Shown here in pieces: positions 49,229 to 57,692 of a stretch of 64,000 bases of DNA. Source of the stretch: Hyphomicrobiales bacterium (GTDB taxonomy: Bacteria > Pseudomonadota > Alphaproteobacteria > Rhizobiales > Rhizobiaceae); contig UCGV01000024.1 of assembly GCA_900471925.1 (NCBI GenBank), forward strand, positions 124,001 through 188,000. Direction: 5' to 3'. Positions within the stretch are counted from its first letter, which is position 1. Each line of letters opens with the position of its first letter. The notes under the pieces are model-generated. The model did not search any database and was not told where the DNA came from. It was given only the letters and a program-made list of their open reading frames with translations. Position numbers and translations under genes: made by a program.

Positions 49229-50872
49229 TCAGTCGCGCTCCATCATATTACGCTGGGCGGTCAGCACCCAGACAAGGCCCTCAGGGCGAAAATCGACATC
49301 GACCTTGCCGCGAAAAGCGGAAGCGGCATGCGCCTTGATAACGGTCGTACCGAAGCCGGTGCGCGTCGGCGGGTTGACCGGCGGGCCGTCGCTCTCGGTC
49401 CAGGTGAAGCACAGCATGTCACCTTCCTCCGGCTGCCAGGTGAAACGCACACGGCCCTGCGGAACAGACAGAGCACCATATTTTACCGAGTTGGTGGCAA
49501 GCTCATGGAGCGCCAGGCCGAGATTCTGGACGGCATCGGGTTTGAGGACGAAATCCGGTCCCTCGATCTCGACCTGCTCGCGGGCCTGCGGAAAAGCCTG
49601 CAGATGGATGTCGATGACACGATGCAGCGAGACGCCGGACCATTGCTCACCCGTCAGAAGTTCGATCGAGCGCACAAGCCCTTCGAGGCGATGGGCGACT
49701 GCCGTCCGGAAGGTCTCGACGCTGTCGGCCTGCTTGGAGAGCTGGCGCATCATGGCGAGGACGAGCGTCAACAGGTTCTTGGTGCGATGGACAAGCTCGT
49801 GCATGACGAAGCGCAGCCTGTCTTCGCTCTGGCTGCGGTCGAAGGAGGCATTGGACAGCGCGATCGCCACCTGATTGGCTTCGATAACGCTGGTTTCGAC
49901 AGGCGAGACGATATGGCCGTCGCCGAGCCGGTTCGCCATATCGGCAATTTCGCGGATGGTGGAGCGCACCTGCCGCGCAACGGCATAAGTTGCGAGCACG
50001 GCGACGAGCAGCAGGACTAGGCCGCCGATCAACAGGAAGCGCCAGGTGCTGAGGATGGGCGCCTGGGCGGTGGCCACCGGCCCCCAGACCACGGTTTTCC
50101 AAGACCAGCCTGGGATTTGCGCGTAGCCTAGCATGGCGTGCGGAAGGATATCGGAGTCCTCGAAGACACCGCTGGAAGCGACGAGAGAAGGCAGAATACG
50201 GGGATCGAAGGGTTCGCCGGGCCGCAGGTTCGATGGGCCGCGACTTGCAACGACATGCCCGCCCTGATCAATGACCGCTGCCGACCAGCCGGAAGCAAGA
50301 CCTTCGGTGGTGACAAGCTTCGAAAGGTCATTGGCATTCTGGGTGATGATGAGTGCCGCAACGGGATCGTCGTCGCGGGGCAGGGTGACATTATAGACCC
50401 ACAGGCCGCTCGTGGCGCCCATGAACACATTGGAGGCTTCGATCCGGCCGGACTTCATGGCCGCTTCGAAATCGGTCATGTTTGTTGTCTTGCCGAGTTC
50501 TGTGCCGAATGGGCGGCGGGTATTCAGAAATTGCTGCCCGGTCTTATCGACGGCGATCACATATAGGGTGTCGCCGCGAAGCGCGGTTTCTGTGCGATTG
50601 TAGAAGGACTCGTAATCGCCGCTCTCAAGCTCGGGCGAGGAGGACAGGAGCCGCAGCGTTGTCGCCATGTCCTGGAGCTGACGGTCGATGGTCCGTGAAA
50701 GGGCAAGCGCATCCTGTGCGGTTTCGCGTTTCAGCGTAGACCGCTGGTTGTCTTCAAGCTGCATGAGAAGAAGAGCGACGAAGGCAAAGATCGGCAACGC
50801 GATCGCCACGGCCATGGCGACAAGATAGGTTCCGATCGATGCTTTCGGAAAAAGACGTGCGGCCGATCTCAT
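49229..50872 (-). CDS. HWE-family sensor histidine kinase with periplasmic sensor
   Basis: Membrane sensor kinase of 547 residues: helix 14-36, a periplasmic dCache-like sensor (about 40-275), helix 280-299, a HAMP-like linker, then an HWE kinase domain. The phosphoacceptor is His358 in MHELVHRTKN; the N box LALHELATNS (His456, Asn461) and WTE (491-493) are the marks of the HWE subfamily. Such kinases phosphorylate single-domain or stress-type regulators in Rhizobiales. The ATG at 50872 follows GGGAGGCGG. No response regulator gene is adjacent, so its partner is unknown. Confidence 0.9.
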   Translation of the reverse strand: MRSAARLFPKASIGTYLVAMAVAIALPIFAFVALLLMQLEDNQRSTLKRETAQDALALSRTIDRQLQDMATTLRLLSSSPELESGDYESFYNRTETALRGDTLYVIAVDKTGQQFLNTRRPFGTELGKTTNMTDFEAAMKSGRIEASNVFMGATSGLWVYNVTLPRDDDPVAALIITQNANDLSKLVTTEGLASGWSAAVIDQGGHVVASRGPSNLRPGEPFDPRILPSLVASSGVFEDSDILPHAMLGYAQIPGWSWKTVVWGPVATAQAPILSTWRFLLIGGLVLLLVAVLATYAVARQVRSTIREIADMANRLGDGHIVSPVETSVIEANQVAIALSNASFDRSQSEDRLRFVMHELVHRTKNLLTLVLAMMRQLSKQADSVETFRTAVAHRLEGLVRSIELLTGEQWSGVSLHRVIDIHLQAFPQAREQVEIEGPDFVLKPDAVQNLGLALHELATNSVKYGALSVPQGRVRFTWQPEEGDMLCFTWTESDGPPVNPPTRTGFGTTVIKAHAASAFRGKVDVDFRPEGLVWVLTAQRNMMERD

Positions 50873-51084
50873 CAATGCCGCCTCCCAACTGAAAGAGCCG
50901 GATGCCGCAGACGCTCGGTTTCGCAAGGTCTTACGAAAGCAAGAATCCGCATCGTCCGCAAACGCCCTTCACATTCGTTCCGACCAATAGCCCGCTATCA
51001 AAGCATCGATATGTTAGGGGCGGAGGCATTGGGTTGCAACCTCCTAAAATCGTCGGGCGGAGCATCGTTCAGTTTTTTTGTCGA

Positions 51085-52158
51085 CTATTGCGTTTGTGCA
51101 AATCGCTGAAGGCGGAAGGGTGCCAGGCTTTCGTCAGTCCTGCCTGACAGAAGCTCTCCGGCGACAGCTTCACCGGCAAGTACCGCAAGCGTGACGCCGG
51201 AATGCATGACAGCGGCGTAGAGACCCGGCAGGCCGGCATTGCCGATAATGGGAAAGCCGTCAGCTGGAGTCGGTCGGTAGCCAACTGTGAAGAAATCAAG
51301 CTTCAGATCGGCATTGTCTATGAACATCGCCTTCACACGGGCAAAGAGTTCCGCAGCACTTGCCTGGTGATCCTGCCCTGGATCGCCGCCGCCGAAATCC
51401 GATCCGGCAATGATACGGCCTTCCGCCGTCTGGCGCATATGAAGGCGAGGCGTCATGACGAGGCCATTCAGCCGCTTCGATACCGGGCGGGAGTGAACGA
51501 TCAGGCCGGCCGGGGTGGAAAGAGGCAGGGTCACCCCGACCGAGGTGGCGAGCGGGACCGCGCCTGCGCCCGCGGCCAGCACGACATGATCGGCCTCCAG
51601 AATGCCTTGCGAGGTTACGGCACCGACGATCCGCCCGCCGGCCTGCAACAGGCCGTTGACCGTCGCGGTGATGACCTTGGCGCCATGCGCTTCGGCATCC
51701 GCCAGCAGCAAACGTGCGGCGGCAACAGGCTCAACCGCGCCTTCTTCGGCAACATGGACCGCGAAGTCAGGATATTCGCTCAGCCCCGGCTCAAGCAGCG
51801 CGCACTGCGCGCGATCGAGCCGACGGATGCCATAGCCCCAACGACCATGCACATCCGCATAGGTTTCGAGATCAACAGGCGGCATGTCCCAGCACAGGCC
51901 GCCGCACCAGGAAAGCGGCAGGCCCGGCAGTTCCTGCGCCAACCGTTTCCATTCGGCCATCGCCCGGTGGCGGAAATGGAAATAGAATTCGGGATTGCCC
52001 CAGCTCGCGTTGATCCAGGCAAAGGAGCAGGGTGTCGCCACGCCGCCGAGCGCTTCGCTGACGACAGTGACTGCCGCGCCCTTGCGCGTGAGATGCCAGG
52101 CGATGGAGGCGCCGATGATGCCGGCGCCGATGACGATCACATGCGGTTTGCCTGTCAT
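51085..52158 (-). CDS. FAD-dependent oxidoreductase (DAO family)
   Basis: A 357-residue flavoprotein of the D-amino-acid oxidase/glycine oxidase family. The FAD motif HVIVIGAGIIGASIAWHLTRKG starts the chain; YRPTPADGFPIIG followed by GLYAAVMHSGVTLA is the usual C-terminal FAD contact. It probably oxidises an amino or imino acid in the cytosol. GAGAGGTG precedes the ATG at 52158; a GTG three codons earlier is an alternative. It ends 213 bp from the HWE kinase gene and begins 23 bp after the TPR gene's stop, so it may be cotranscribed with it. Confidence 0.88.
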   Translation of the reverse strand: MTGKPHVIVIGAGIIGASIAWHLTRKGAAVTVVSEALGGVATPCSFAWINASWGNPEFYFHFRHRAMAEWKRLAQELPGLPLSWCGGLCWDMPPVDLETYADVHGRWGYGIRRLDRAQCALLEPGLSEYPDFAVHVAEEGAVEPVAAARLLLADAEAHGAKVITATVNGLLQAGGRIVGAVTSQGILEADHVVLAAGAGAVPLATSVGVTLPLSTPAGLIVHSRPVSKRLNGLVMTPRLHMRQTAEGRIIAGSDFGGGDPGQDHQASAAELFARVKAMFIDNADLKLDFFTVGYRPTPADGFPIIGNAGLPGLYAAVMHSGVTLAVLAGEAVAGELLSGRTDESLAPFRLQRFAQTQ

Positions 52159-52181
52159 CGCCGTCACCTCTCTCTACGTCG

Positions 52182-53048
52182 TCAGCCGACGGAGCCGCCG
52201 ACGCGGGCAAGCCCGTCACGGGCCGGCTGGTATTTCGGGTCGAGACTGACGGCATGGCGGTAGGAGCGGATGGCCTTGTCCTTCTCGCCGCGGCGCTCAT
52301 AGACGAGGGCCTGGTTCGCCCAGGATTCGGCGAGGTTGCCGTTGAGTTCGATCGCGTGGTTGAAGTCGGCGAAGGCGTTGTCGTTGTCGTTCAGCGCGAT
52401 GTAGGAAATGCCGCGACCGTTATATGGCTCGGGCGAATTCGGCGAGAGCGAGATCGCCTTCGAGAAGTCGTCGATCGCCTTATCCTGCTGATTGCGCTTC
52501 TGGTAGATCAGGCCGCGATTGTGATAGGCGCGGCCGTCGGTCGTGCCGAGCTGGATCGCGCGGGAGAAATCGTTGAATGCCTGATCGTCCTGGCCGGCCA
52601 TGCGGTAGACATTGCCGCGACCGATATAAGCGACGTCATAGCTCTGGTTGATCTGCAGCGCGGCATTGTAATCGGCGACCGCCTGCGGCTGTTGGCCCAT
52701 ATTGCGGTAGACCAGCGCGCGGTTGGCATAGGCCTGGAAGAAGCGCGGGTTGAGCTGTAGGGCGGTGTTGAAGTCATCGAGCGCCTTGCGGAATTCGCCG
52801 GCGCGACCATAGGCGGAGCCACGAACATTGTAGCCCTCGGGATCGCGCGGATTGGCGTTGATAACCGCCGTCAGCGAGGCGATGTTTTCCTGCGAGCCCT
52901 GCGCCTTGTCGATGCGGATCACCGCATCTGACGTACCGGATGTTTCGCAGCCGGCAAGGCCGAGCACGGCGGCAAGCGCCAAGGAGGCGAGCACAGCCGA
53001 TTTCTGCGAACGCAAGGAGCGGGACGGATAGAAGTTCATGACAGCCAT
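52182..53048 (-). CDS. TPR-repeat lipoprotein
   Basis: A 288-residue exported protein. A hydrophobic signal ends in a lipobox (LGLAGC), so the Cys is probably lipidated. Then follow about six to seven TPR units, e.g. YNVRGSAYGRAGEFRKALDDFNTALQLNP in segments, YANRALVYRNMGQ, HNRGLIYQKRNQQDKAIDDFSKAI, and WANQALVYERRGEKDKAIRSY. Homologues resemble NlpI and act as scaffolds at the outer membrane. ATGs at 53048 and 53039 are both possible starts; neither has a strong ribosome site. It follows rpsU beyond a terminator. Confidence 0.88.
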   Translation of the reverse strand: MAVMNFYPSRSLRSQKSAVLASLALAAVLGLAGCETSGTSDAVIRIDKAQGSQENIASLTAVINANPRDPEGYNVRGSAYGRAGEFRKALDDFNTALQLNPRFFQAYANRALVYRNMGQQPQAVADYNAALQINQSYDVAYIGRGNVYRMAGQDDQAFNDFSRAIQLGTTDGRAYHNRGLIYQKRNQQDKAIDDFSKAISLSPNSPEPYNGRGISYIALNDNDNAFADFNHAIELNGNLAESWANQALVYERRGEKDKAIRSYRHAVSLDPKYQPARDGLARVGGSVG

Positions 53049-53112
53049 TCGGGCTCGCTTTCCCCAAGCATCATATCCGACAAGGCGGATATTCAATCTT
53101 CATCGGCAAATT

Positions 53113-53146
53113 AAAAAAGGCGGCGGCGAAACCTATCGCCCCCGCC
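53113..53146 (-). terminator. Terminator after rpsU
   Basis: On the minus strand an 11-bp stem (53146-53136 with 53129-53119, one mismatch) is followed by a T run (A run 53113-53118 on the plus strand). It separates rpsU from the TPR gene. Confidence 0.85.
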
Positions 53147-53187
53147 ACACATGCACCTGAAAACGTCGAAAAAACGACGGCACCGCC

Positions 53188-53403
53188 TTAGCGTGCTGCA
53201 ACCAGACCTTCGCGCTGGGCGCGCTTGCGGGCCAGCTTGCGAACGCGACGAACAGCTTCGGCTTTTTCGCGAGCACGCTTCTCAGACGGCTTCTCGTAGT
53301 AGTCGCGCATCTTCATTTCGCGGAAAACGCCTTCGCGCTGCAGCTTCTTCTTGAGAGCGCGGAGAGCCTGATCGACATTGTTATCGCGGACGAGTACCTG
53401 CAC
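53188..53403 (-). CDS. rpsU: 30S ribosomal protein S21
   Basis: Small-subunit protein of 71 residues, binding near the anti-Shine-Dalgarno end of 16S rRNA. The sequence QVLVRDNNVDQALRALKKKLQ, MKMRDYYEKPSEKRAREKAEAVRRVRKLARKR (in segments) is unmistakable S21. The start is the GTG at 53403, with AAGGA 11 bp upstream, giving the usual MQVLVRD N-terminus. The open frame continues 60 codons upstream without similarity. Transcribed alone. Confidence 0.96.
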   Translation of the reverse strand: MQVLVRDNNVDQALRALKKKLQREGVFREMKMRDYYEKPSEKRAREKAEAVRRVRKLARKRAQREGLVAAR

Positions 53404-53579
53404 GAGAATCACGTTCCTTTGGTTGGTTCGTTGCCTGAGGCGGCGCAGCGCCAGGGGCAAAAATATAACGGTCGCTCGGCCGCAGCCTTGCGATTGGTGA
53501 TGCGGGATAACAGATCGAGGGGGAGAAGTCCAGATGGCACATGCCAACGCGCTGAAAAATCCGATTTGCCCTGGAAAGC

Positions 53580-55208
53580 TCAATTTTTGGCTGTTTCGGG
53601 CCTCGTTTCGTCCAATGCGGCGATCGCCTCCTTCAGCGCTGCGACGACGCGCGCGCGGTCCGCCGGTTCAAGCCGGCTCATGTCCAGATGCAGATCCAGT
53701 CCGGCAAGATGCTCGCTCAGGACGCGGCTCTTGTGATCGGCGCCGAGCATCAGACCATCAACGGCATAGGGTACGATTTCGCGCTGAATGCCCTTCATGG
53801 TGATCGGCGGCAGGGGGTGGGCATCGACGATATCCTCCACCAGCGCATAGGTTTCATAGCTGACGACGATTTCCCCGCCCTGGGCGATCGATTGAAGGCG
53901 GGCCGCCAGATTGGCCTCAGCGCCGATGATCGTATAGTCCATGCGGTCGCTGCTGCCGAAATTGCCGACGTTGCAATAGCCGCTGTTGATGCCCATGCGC
54001 ACGACGAAGGGCTCTTCGGTTCCGTTCCTGCGCCACCTGTCCTTCAGTTCGCCGAGCCGGCGTTGCATATCGACAGCCATACGAAGGCATGCCTTGGCAT
54101 CTTCCTCCGGTCCTTTGGTCTCGGGATCGCCGAAAAAGACCAGCATGGCGTCGCCGATGAACTTGTCGACCGTGCCGCCATGCTTGAGAGCGATGGTGGA
54201 CATTTCCGTCAGGTATTCGTTCAGCATCTCGGTCAGCGCTTCCGGCTGCAGGCGCTCGGTCGTGGCGGTGAAATCCTTGATGTCGGAGAAGAAGATCGTC
54301 AGTCGCTTGCGCTCGGTATGGACGACCACATCCTTCTGGCCGCTGAAGATGCTCTTGTAGATTTGCGGTGAGAGGTAGCGGGAAATCTTCAGGGAAACGC
54401 TGGCAAGAAATTCATTGGCCGCTTCAAGCTCGCGGTTGGCGCTGTTGATGACGCGAGCTTGCTGACGCTGCAGGACAATGAAGCTGATCCCGATGATGGC
54501 GACGAAGAGGAAATAGCAGAGCAGATATTTGAAGGCGAGGACGTTGCTCGCATAGGGCTGGCGTATGATGACCTCCTGAATGCCGCGCACGTCACCGACC
54601 TTCCAGTCCTTCTTCGGGCTTTCGGGGTGGGTGTTGTGGCAGGCCACGCAGGCCTGGCCCATGATGACGGGCGTGATGAGCCGCAGCGTATCGGTGAATC
54701 CGACACGGGTCAGATCAGTCAGCGTCTGGCTGGAATTGGCGCGCAGGGAGGTCAGGGACGCCTGTTCGAAACTGTCGAGATCATGCGGCGCGCGGTTCCT
54801 GAACGGAAGGTCGGAGAGGAAGCGATAGGTGATATTGGCCTGCTGCTCCTTGATGACGTCGCCCAGTTCCAGCGAGAGCGTTGCCGGCAGCGGAATGGCG
54901 CCCGGAATATTGGCATAGTTGTGGGAGACGACGGTCCCGCTGACGTCGCCCGCCTGATGGGCGGCCAGCACCCGGCCCACGACATTTGCCGAATAATAGG
55001 AACGGATGCTGGTGACCAGCGAGCTCATATCGCGGGCCTGCCGGCGCAGTGCGGTTTCGGAGAGATCGCTGATGTCGAGCCAGACGGCAAGCGGCAGCCC
55101 TGCAAGCATCGCCAGTACGACAAGGATCAGCCAACGGCCGCTTCTGCGCGCGGCAGAGGCCGAATTTCCCGTCATGCTTGCCGTGGTCTCTCCTTGCGGA
55201 TCTGCCAT
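53580..55208 (-). CDS. Adenylate cyclase with heme-c-type DUF3365 sensor
   Basis: Membrane-bound class III cyclase of 542 residues. A helix (about 25-44) is followed by a periplasmic DUF3365/Tll0287-like domain ending with CVACHNTHP (187-195), a CxxCH motif that would bind heme covalently, then a second helix (229-247), a linker helix, and a cyclase domain. Metal aspartates are in FFSDIKDF (Asp309) and DKFIGDAM (Asp353); Lys in VDKF and Thr in DYTIIG indicate ATP as substrate. It should make cAMP in response to a redox or gas signal. The ATG at 55208 has GAGGGG upstream. Divergent from the CHASE2 cyclase. Confidence 0.88.
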   Translation of the reverse strand: MADPQGETTASMTGNSASAARRSGRWLILVVLAMLAGLPLAVWLDISDLSETALRRQARDMSSLVTSIRSYYSANVVGRVLAAHQAGDVSGTVVSHNYANIPGAIPLPATLSLELGDVIKEQQANITYRFLSDLPFRNRAPHDLDSFEQASLTSLRANSSQTLTDLTRVGFTDTLRLITPVIMGQACVACHNTHPESPKKDWKVGDVRGIQEVIIRQPYASNVLAFKYLLCYFLFVAIIGISFIVLQRQQARVINSANRELEAANEFLASVSLKISRYLSPQIYKSIFSGQKDVVVHTERKRLTIFFSDIKDFTATTERLQPEALTEMLNEYLTEMSTIALKHGGTVDKFIGDAMLVFFGDPETKGPEEDAKACLRMAVDMQRRLGELKDRWRRNGTEEPFVVRMGINSGYCNVGNFGSSDRMDYTIIGAEANLAARLQSIAQGGEIVVSYETYALVEDIVDAHPLPPITMKGIQREIVPYAVDGLMLGADHKSRVLSEHLAGLDLHLDMSRLEPADRARVVAALKEAIAALDETRPETAKN

Positions 55209-55516
55209 GGCTCATCCCCTCGACGATGTTAGAATTGTTAGTCCCCTGAAACACAAAAACATTTCATTGCATGCGCGGCAAGGCCGAAGCGTCGATGCGG
55301 CGCCAGAAGCAGCCACCAAATCTGGAAGTAATTCTCCGCTGTGGTGAGGCCACCACGCAGTAAAACTCGCGACCGGTGCTCATACGTGATGACTTGTTGG
55401 CGTCTGTCTCGTTTTTTAGCTTGTGAACATGAGCGAATGGTCTTTGGTGTGGAACAGGCGTAGCTTGCCCCAGCGGGCGGCTCCGGGAACCGGCCCGAAC
55501 GGAGATTGGGCAAATC
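55209..55516. other. Intergenic region between two divergent adenylate cyclase genes
   Basis: This 308-bp stretch holds the promoters of both cyclases. No gene, operator or riboswitch is clear. A weak minus-strand promoter candidate toward the heme cyclase is TTGTGT-N17-TCTAAC. A 5-bp hairpin TGGTG/CACCA lies in the middle. Confidence 0.5.
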
Positions 55517-57688
55517 ATGACGCGCCTGCAGCAGATCGGTGTGATGATCGGCCTTGCCATCGTGGCCATGCTGACGGTGTTCCGGGCAAGCGATCCGCCG
55601 GTTCTGAAACAGGTCCGGGATGTGACTTTCGACGAGTACCAGCGGCTTGTGCCCCGTCGTTTCGAGCCCATGCCGGTGAGGGTGGTCGATATCGACGAGG
55701 CATCTCTGCGCGAATTCGGCCAGTGGCCATGGCCACGTGACAGGCTGGCAATGCTGGTCCAGCGTCTGTCGGATCTCGGGGCGGCGGCGATTGCCTTCGA
55801 CGTCATATTTGCCGAGCCCGACCGGATGTCGCCGCGCAACGTCATCAGTGAGGTGGAAGGGATCGACCCCTCGCTTGCGGCACAATTGCCTGACAATGAC
55901 GAGATTTTCGCGCAAGCGATCAAGGAAAAGCCCGTGGTTCTCGGTTTCGGGCTTTCCAACGAGGGCAGCTACAAGCCGCCGGTCAAAGCCGGCTTTGCCT
56001 TCACCGGCGAAAGTCCGCTCAATGCACCTCCTCATCTCGGCGCTTCCACGCCGCTCCGGCCGGGGCTGGAAGCAAATGCCGCCGGGCTTGGCCATGTCAG
56101 CCTCAATCCCGGTAGCCCCTCATCCGTGGTGCGTGCGGTTCCGCTGTTCCTCAGCGATGGCGAGCAATTTTATCCCAACCTTGCGATAGAAGCATTGCGG
56201 GTGGCGCAAGGCGCTTCGACCTATGTGGTGGCCGGTGCGCCTGATCGGGCAGGGATCATCACTTCGGCGAAGATCGGCGATTTCATCGTGCCTCTGACGG
56301 CGGCCGGCGAGATCTGGCTTTATGTGACGCCGAACCGGGCGGAGCGTTATGTCTCGGCGCGCAAGGTTCTTGCCGAGGGTGGCGCGGCGCCTGATATCGC
56401 TGCCCAGATCGAGGGCAGTATCGTCTTCATCGGTACCTCGGCCGTCGGGCTGCAGGATATCCGCACCACCGCCCTCGGAGAGAATGTGCCCGGGGTTTCT
56501 CTGCAGGCCCAGACGGTGGAGCAGATCCTTTCGGGCCGCTATCTGTCGCGGCCGGACTGGGCCGATGGGCTGGAAATCCTGTCCATCGCCGTTCTCGGCC
56601 TGATATTGGTCGTCATTACGACCTTTGTGAGCCCGGCCGTGGCGCTGGTCTGCGGTCTTGCCATCACGGCGATGGCGCTTGCCGCTTCCTGGTTCAGCTT
56701 TCTCTATGCCGGCCTGCTGTTCGATCCGCTGGCGCCGATCGTCGGAGGCTCCATCACGCATTTTGCGGCCACCTCCTTCCGCATTCTTGTCATCGACAGG
56801 GAGAGGCGCGAAGTGCGGCGTGCCTTTGGCCACTATCTCTCTCCGTCGCTGCTGCATCGCATCGAGCATACGCCCGATGCGCTGAAACTTGGTGGTGACG
56901 AGCGCGAATTGACCATGATGTTCGTCGATGTGCGCAATTTCACGGAAATCAGCGAAAAGCTGACCCCGATCGCCGTCGTCCAGTTTCTCAATACCCTGCT
57001 CGATGCGCTGAGCCGTCATGTCGTCGGCAACGAGGGAACGCTCGATAAATTCATCGGCGATTCGATCATGGCTTTCTGGAATGCGCCAGTCGATGTTTCG
57101 GGCCACCCGGCAAAGGCGCTGAAGGCGGCGCTTGCCATGCGCGAGACGCTCGCCGAACTCAATGCCCACGACGCTTTTGGTTTCGGCAGCGACAGGCAGG
57201 TCAGGATCGGCATCGGCATCCATACCGGCCTTGCCTGTGTCGGTAATATGGGAGCGAAGACGCGCTTCAACTATTCGGCGGTGGGGGATGCCGTGAATGT
57301 CGCCGCGCGCATCGAATCCTGCTGCAAGGATGTCGGCTTCGATATTCTGATCTCCGATAGCACGGCGCGGGCGCAGAGTGGGGCGGCGCTTTTGGAAGCC
57401 GGTGCTCTTCCGCTCAAGGGAAAGAGCATCCGGACCCAGATCTTTGCCGTGATCGGCGATGAGACGGTTGCAGCATCAGCGGAGTTCGGGGCACTGCATC
57501 TTGCCCATGAGGGTGTAATGGCGGCCTTGCGGCAGCGTTCGAGGAACAGCCGCAAGCTGATCGGAGCGGCAAAACTTGCTGGAGATCGAGTTTCGGCCGG
57601 TCTGATGGAGTTTTATGCGCGCATATCGGCGCGCAACGACCATTTCCGCGGGGATATCGTCCTGCCGGAAGATCAGGCGGTCGAATAG
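55517..57688 (+). CDS. CHASE2-domain adenylate cyclase
   Basis: A 723-residue membrane cyclase. The N-terminal helix is followed by an extracytoplasmic CHASE2 sensor (about 30-350, with VRVVDIDEASLREFGQWPWPR and DVIFAEPDR), three transmembrane helices (about 355-435), and a cyclase domain. Metal aspartates are in MMFVDVRNFTE and DKFIGDSIMAFW; NYSAVGDAVNVAARIE completes the site. The ATG at 55517 has GGAGA 12 bp upstream. It ends 4 bp from the convergent FecR gene. In other genomes CHASE2 cyclases and FecR proteins are often linked, which supports joint function. Confidence 0.92.
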   Translation: MTRLQQIGVMIGLAIVAMLTVFRASDPPVLKQVRDVTFDEYQRLVPRRFEPMPVRVVDIDEASLREFGQWPWPRDRLAMLVQRLSDLGAAAIAFDVIFAEPDRMSPRNVISEVEGIDPSLAAQLPDNDEIFAQAIKEKPVVLGFGLSNEGSYKPPVKAGFAFTGESPLNAPPHLGASTPLRPGLEANAAGLGHVSLNPGSPSSVVRAVPLFLSDGEQFYPNLAIEALRVAQGASTYVVAGAPDRAGIITSAKIGDFIVPLTAAGEIWLYVTPNRAERYVSARKVLAEGGAAPDIAAQIEGSIVFIGTSAVGLQDIRTTALGENVPGVSLQAQTVEQILSGRYLSRPDWADGLEILSIAVLGLILVVITTFVSPAVALVCGLAITAMALAASWFSFLYAGLLFDPLAPIVGGSITHFAATSFRILVIDRERREVRRAFGHYLSPSLLHRIEHTPDALKLGGDERELTMMFVDVRNFTEISEKLTPIAVVQFLNTLLDALSRHVVGNEGTLDKFIGDSIMAFWNAPVDVSGHPAKALKAALAMRETLAELNAHDAFGFGSDRQVRIGIGIHTGLACVGNMGAKTRFNYSAVGDAVNVAARIESCCKDVGFDILISDSTARAQSGAALLEAGALPLKGKSIRTQIFAVIGDETVAASAEFGALHLAHEGVMAALRQRSRNSRKLIGAAKLAGDRVSAGLMEFYARISARNDHFRGDIVLPEDQAVE

Positions 57689-57692
57689 TCAG

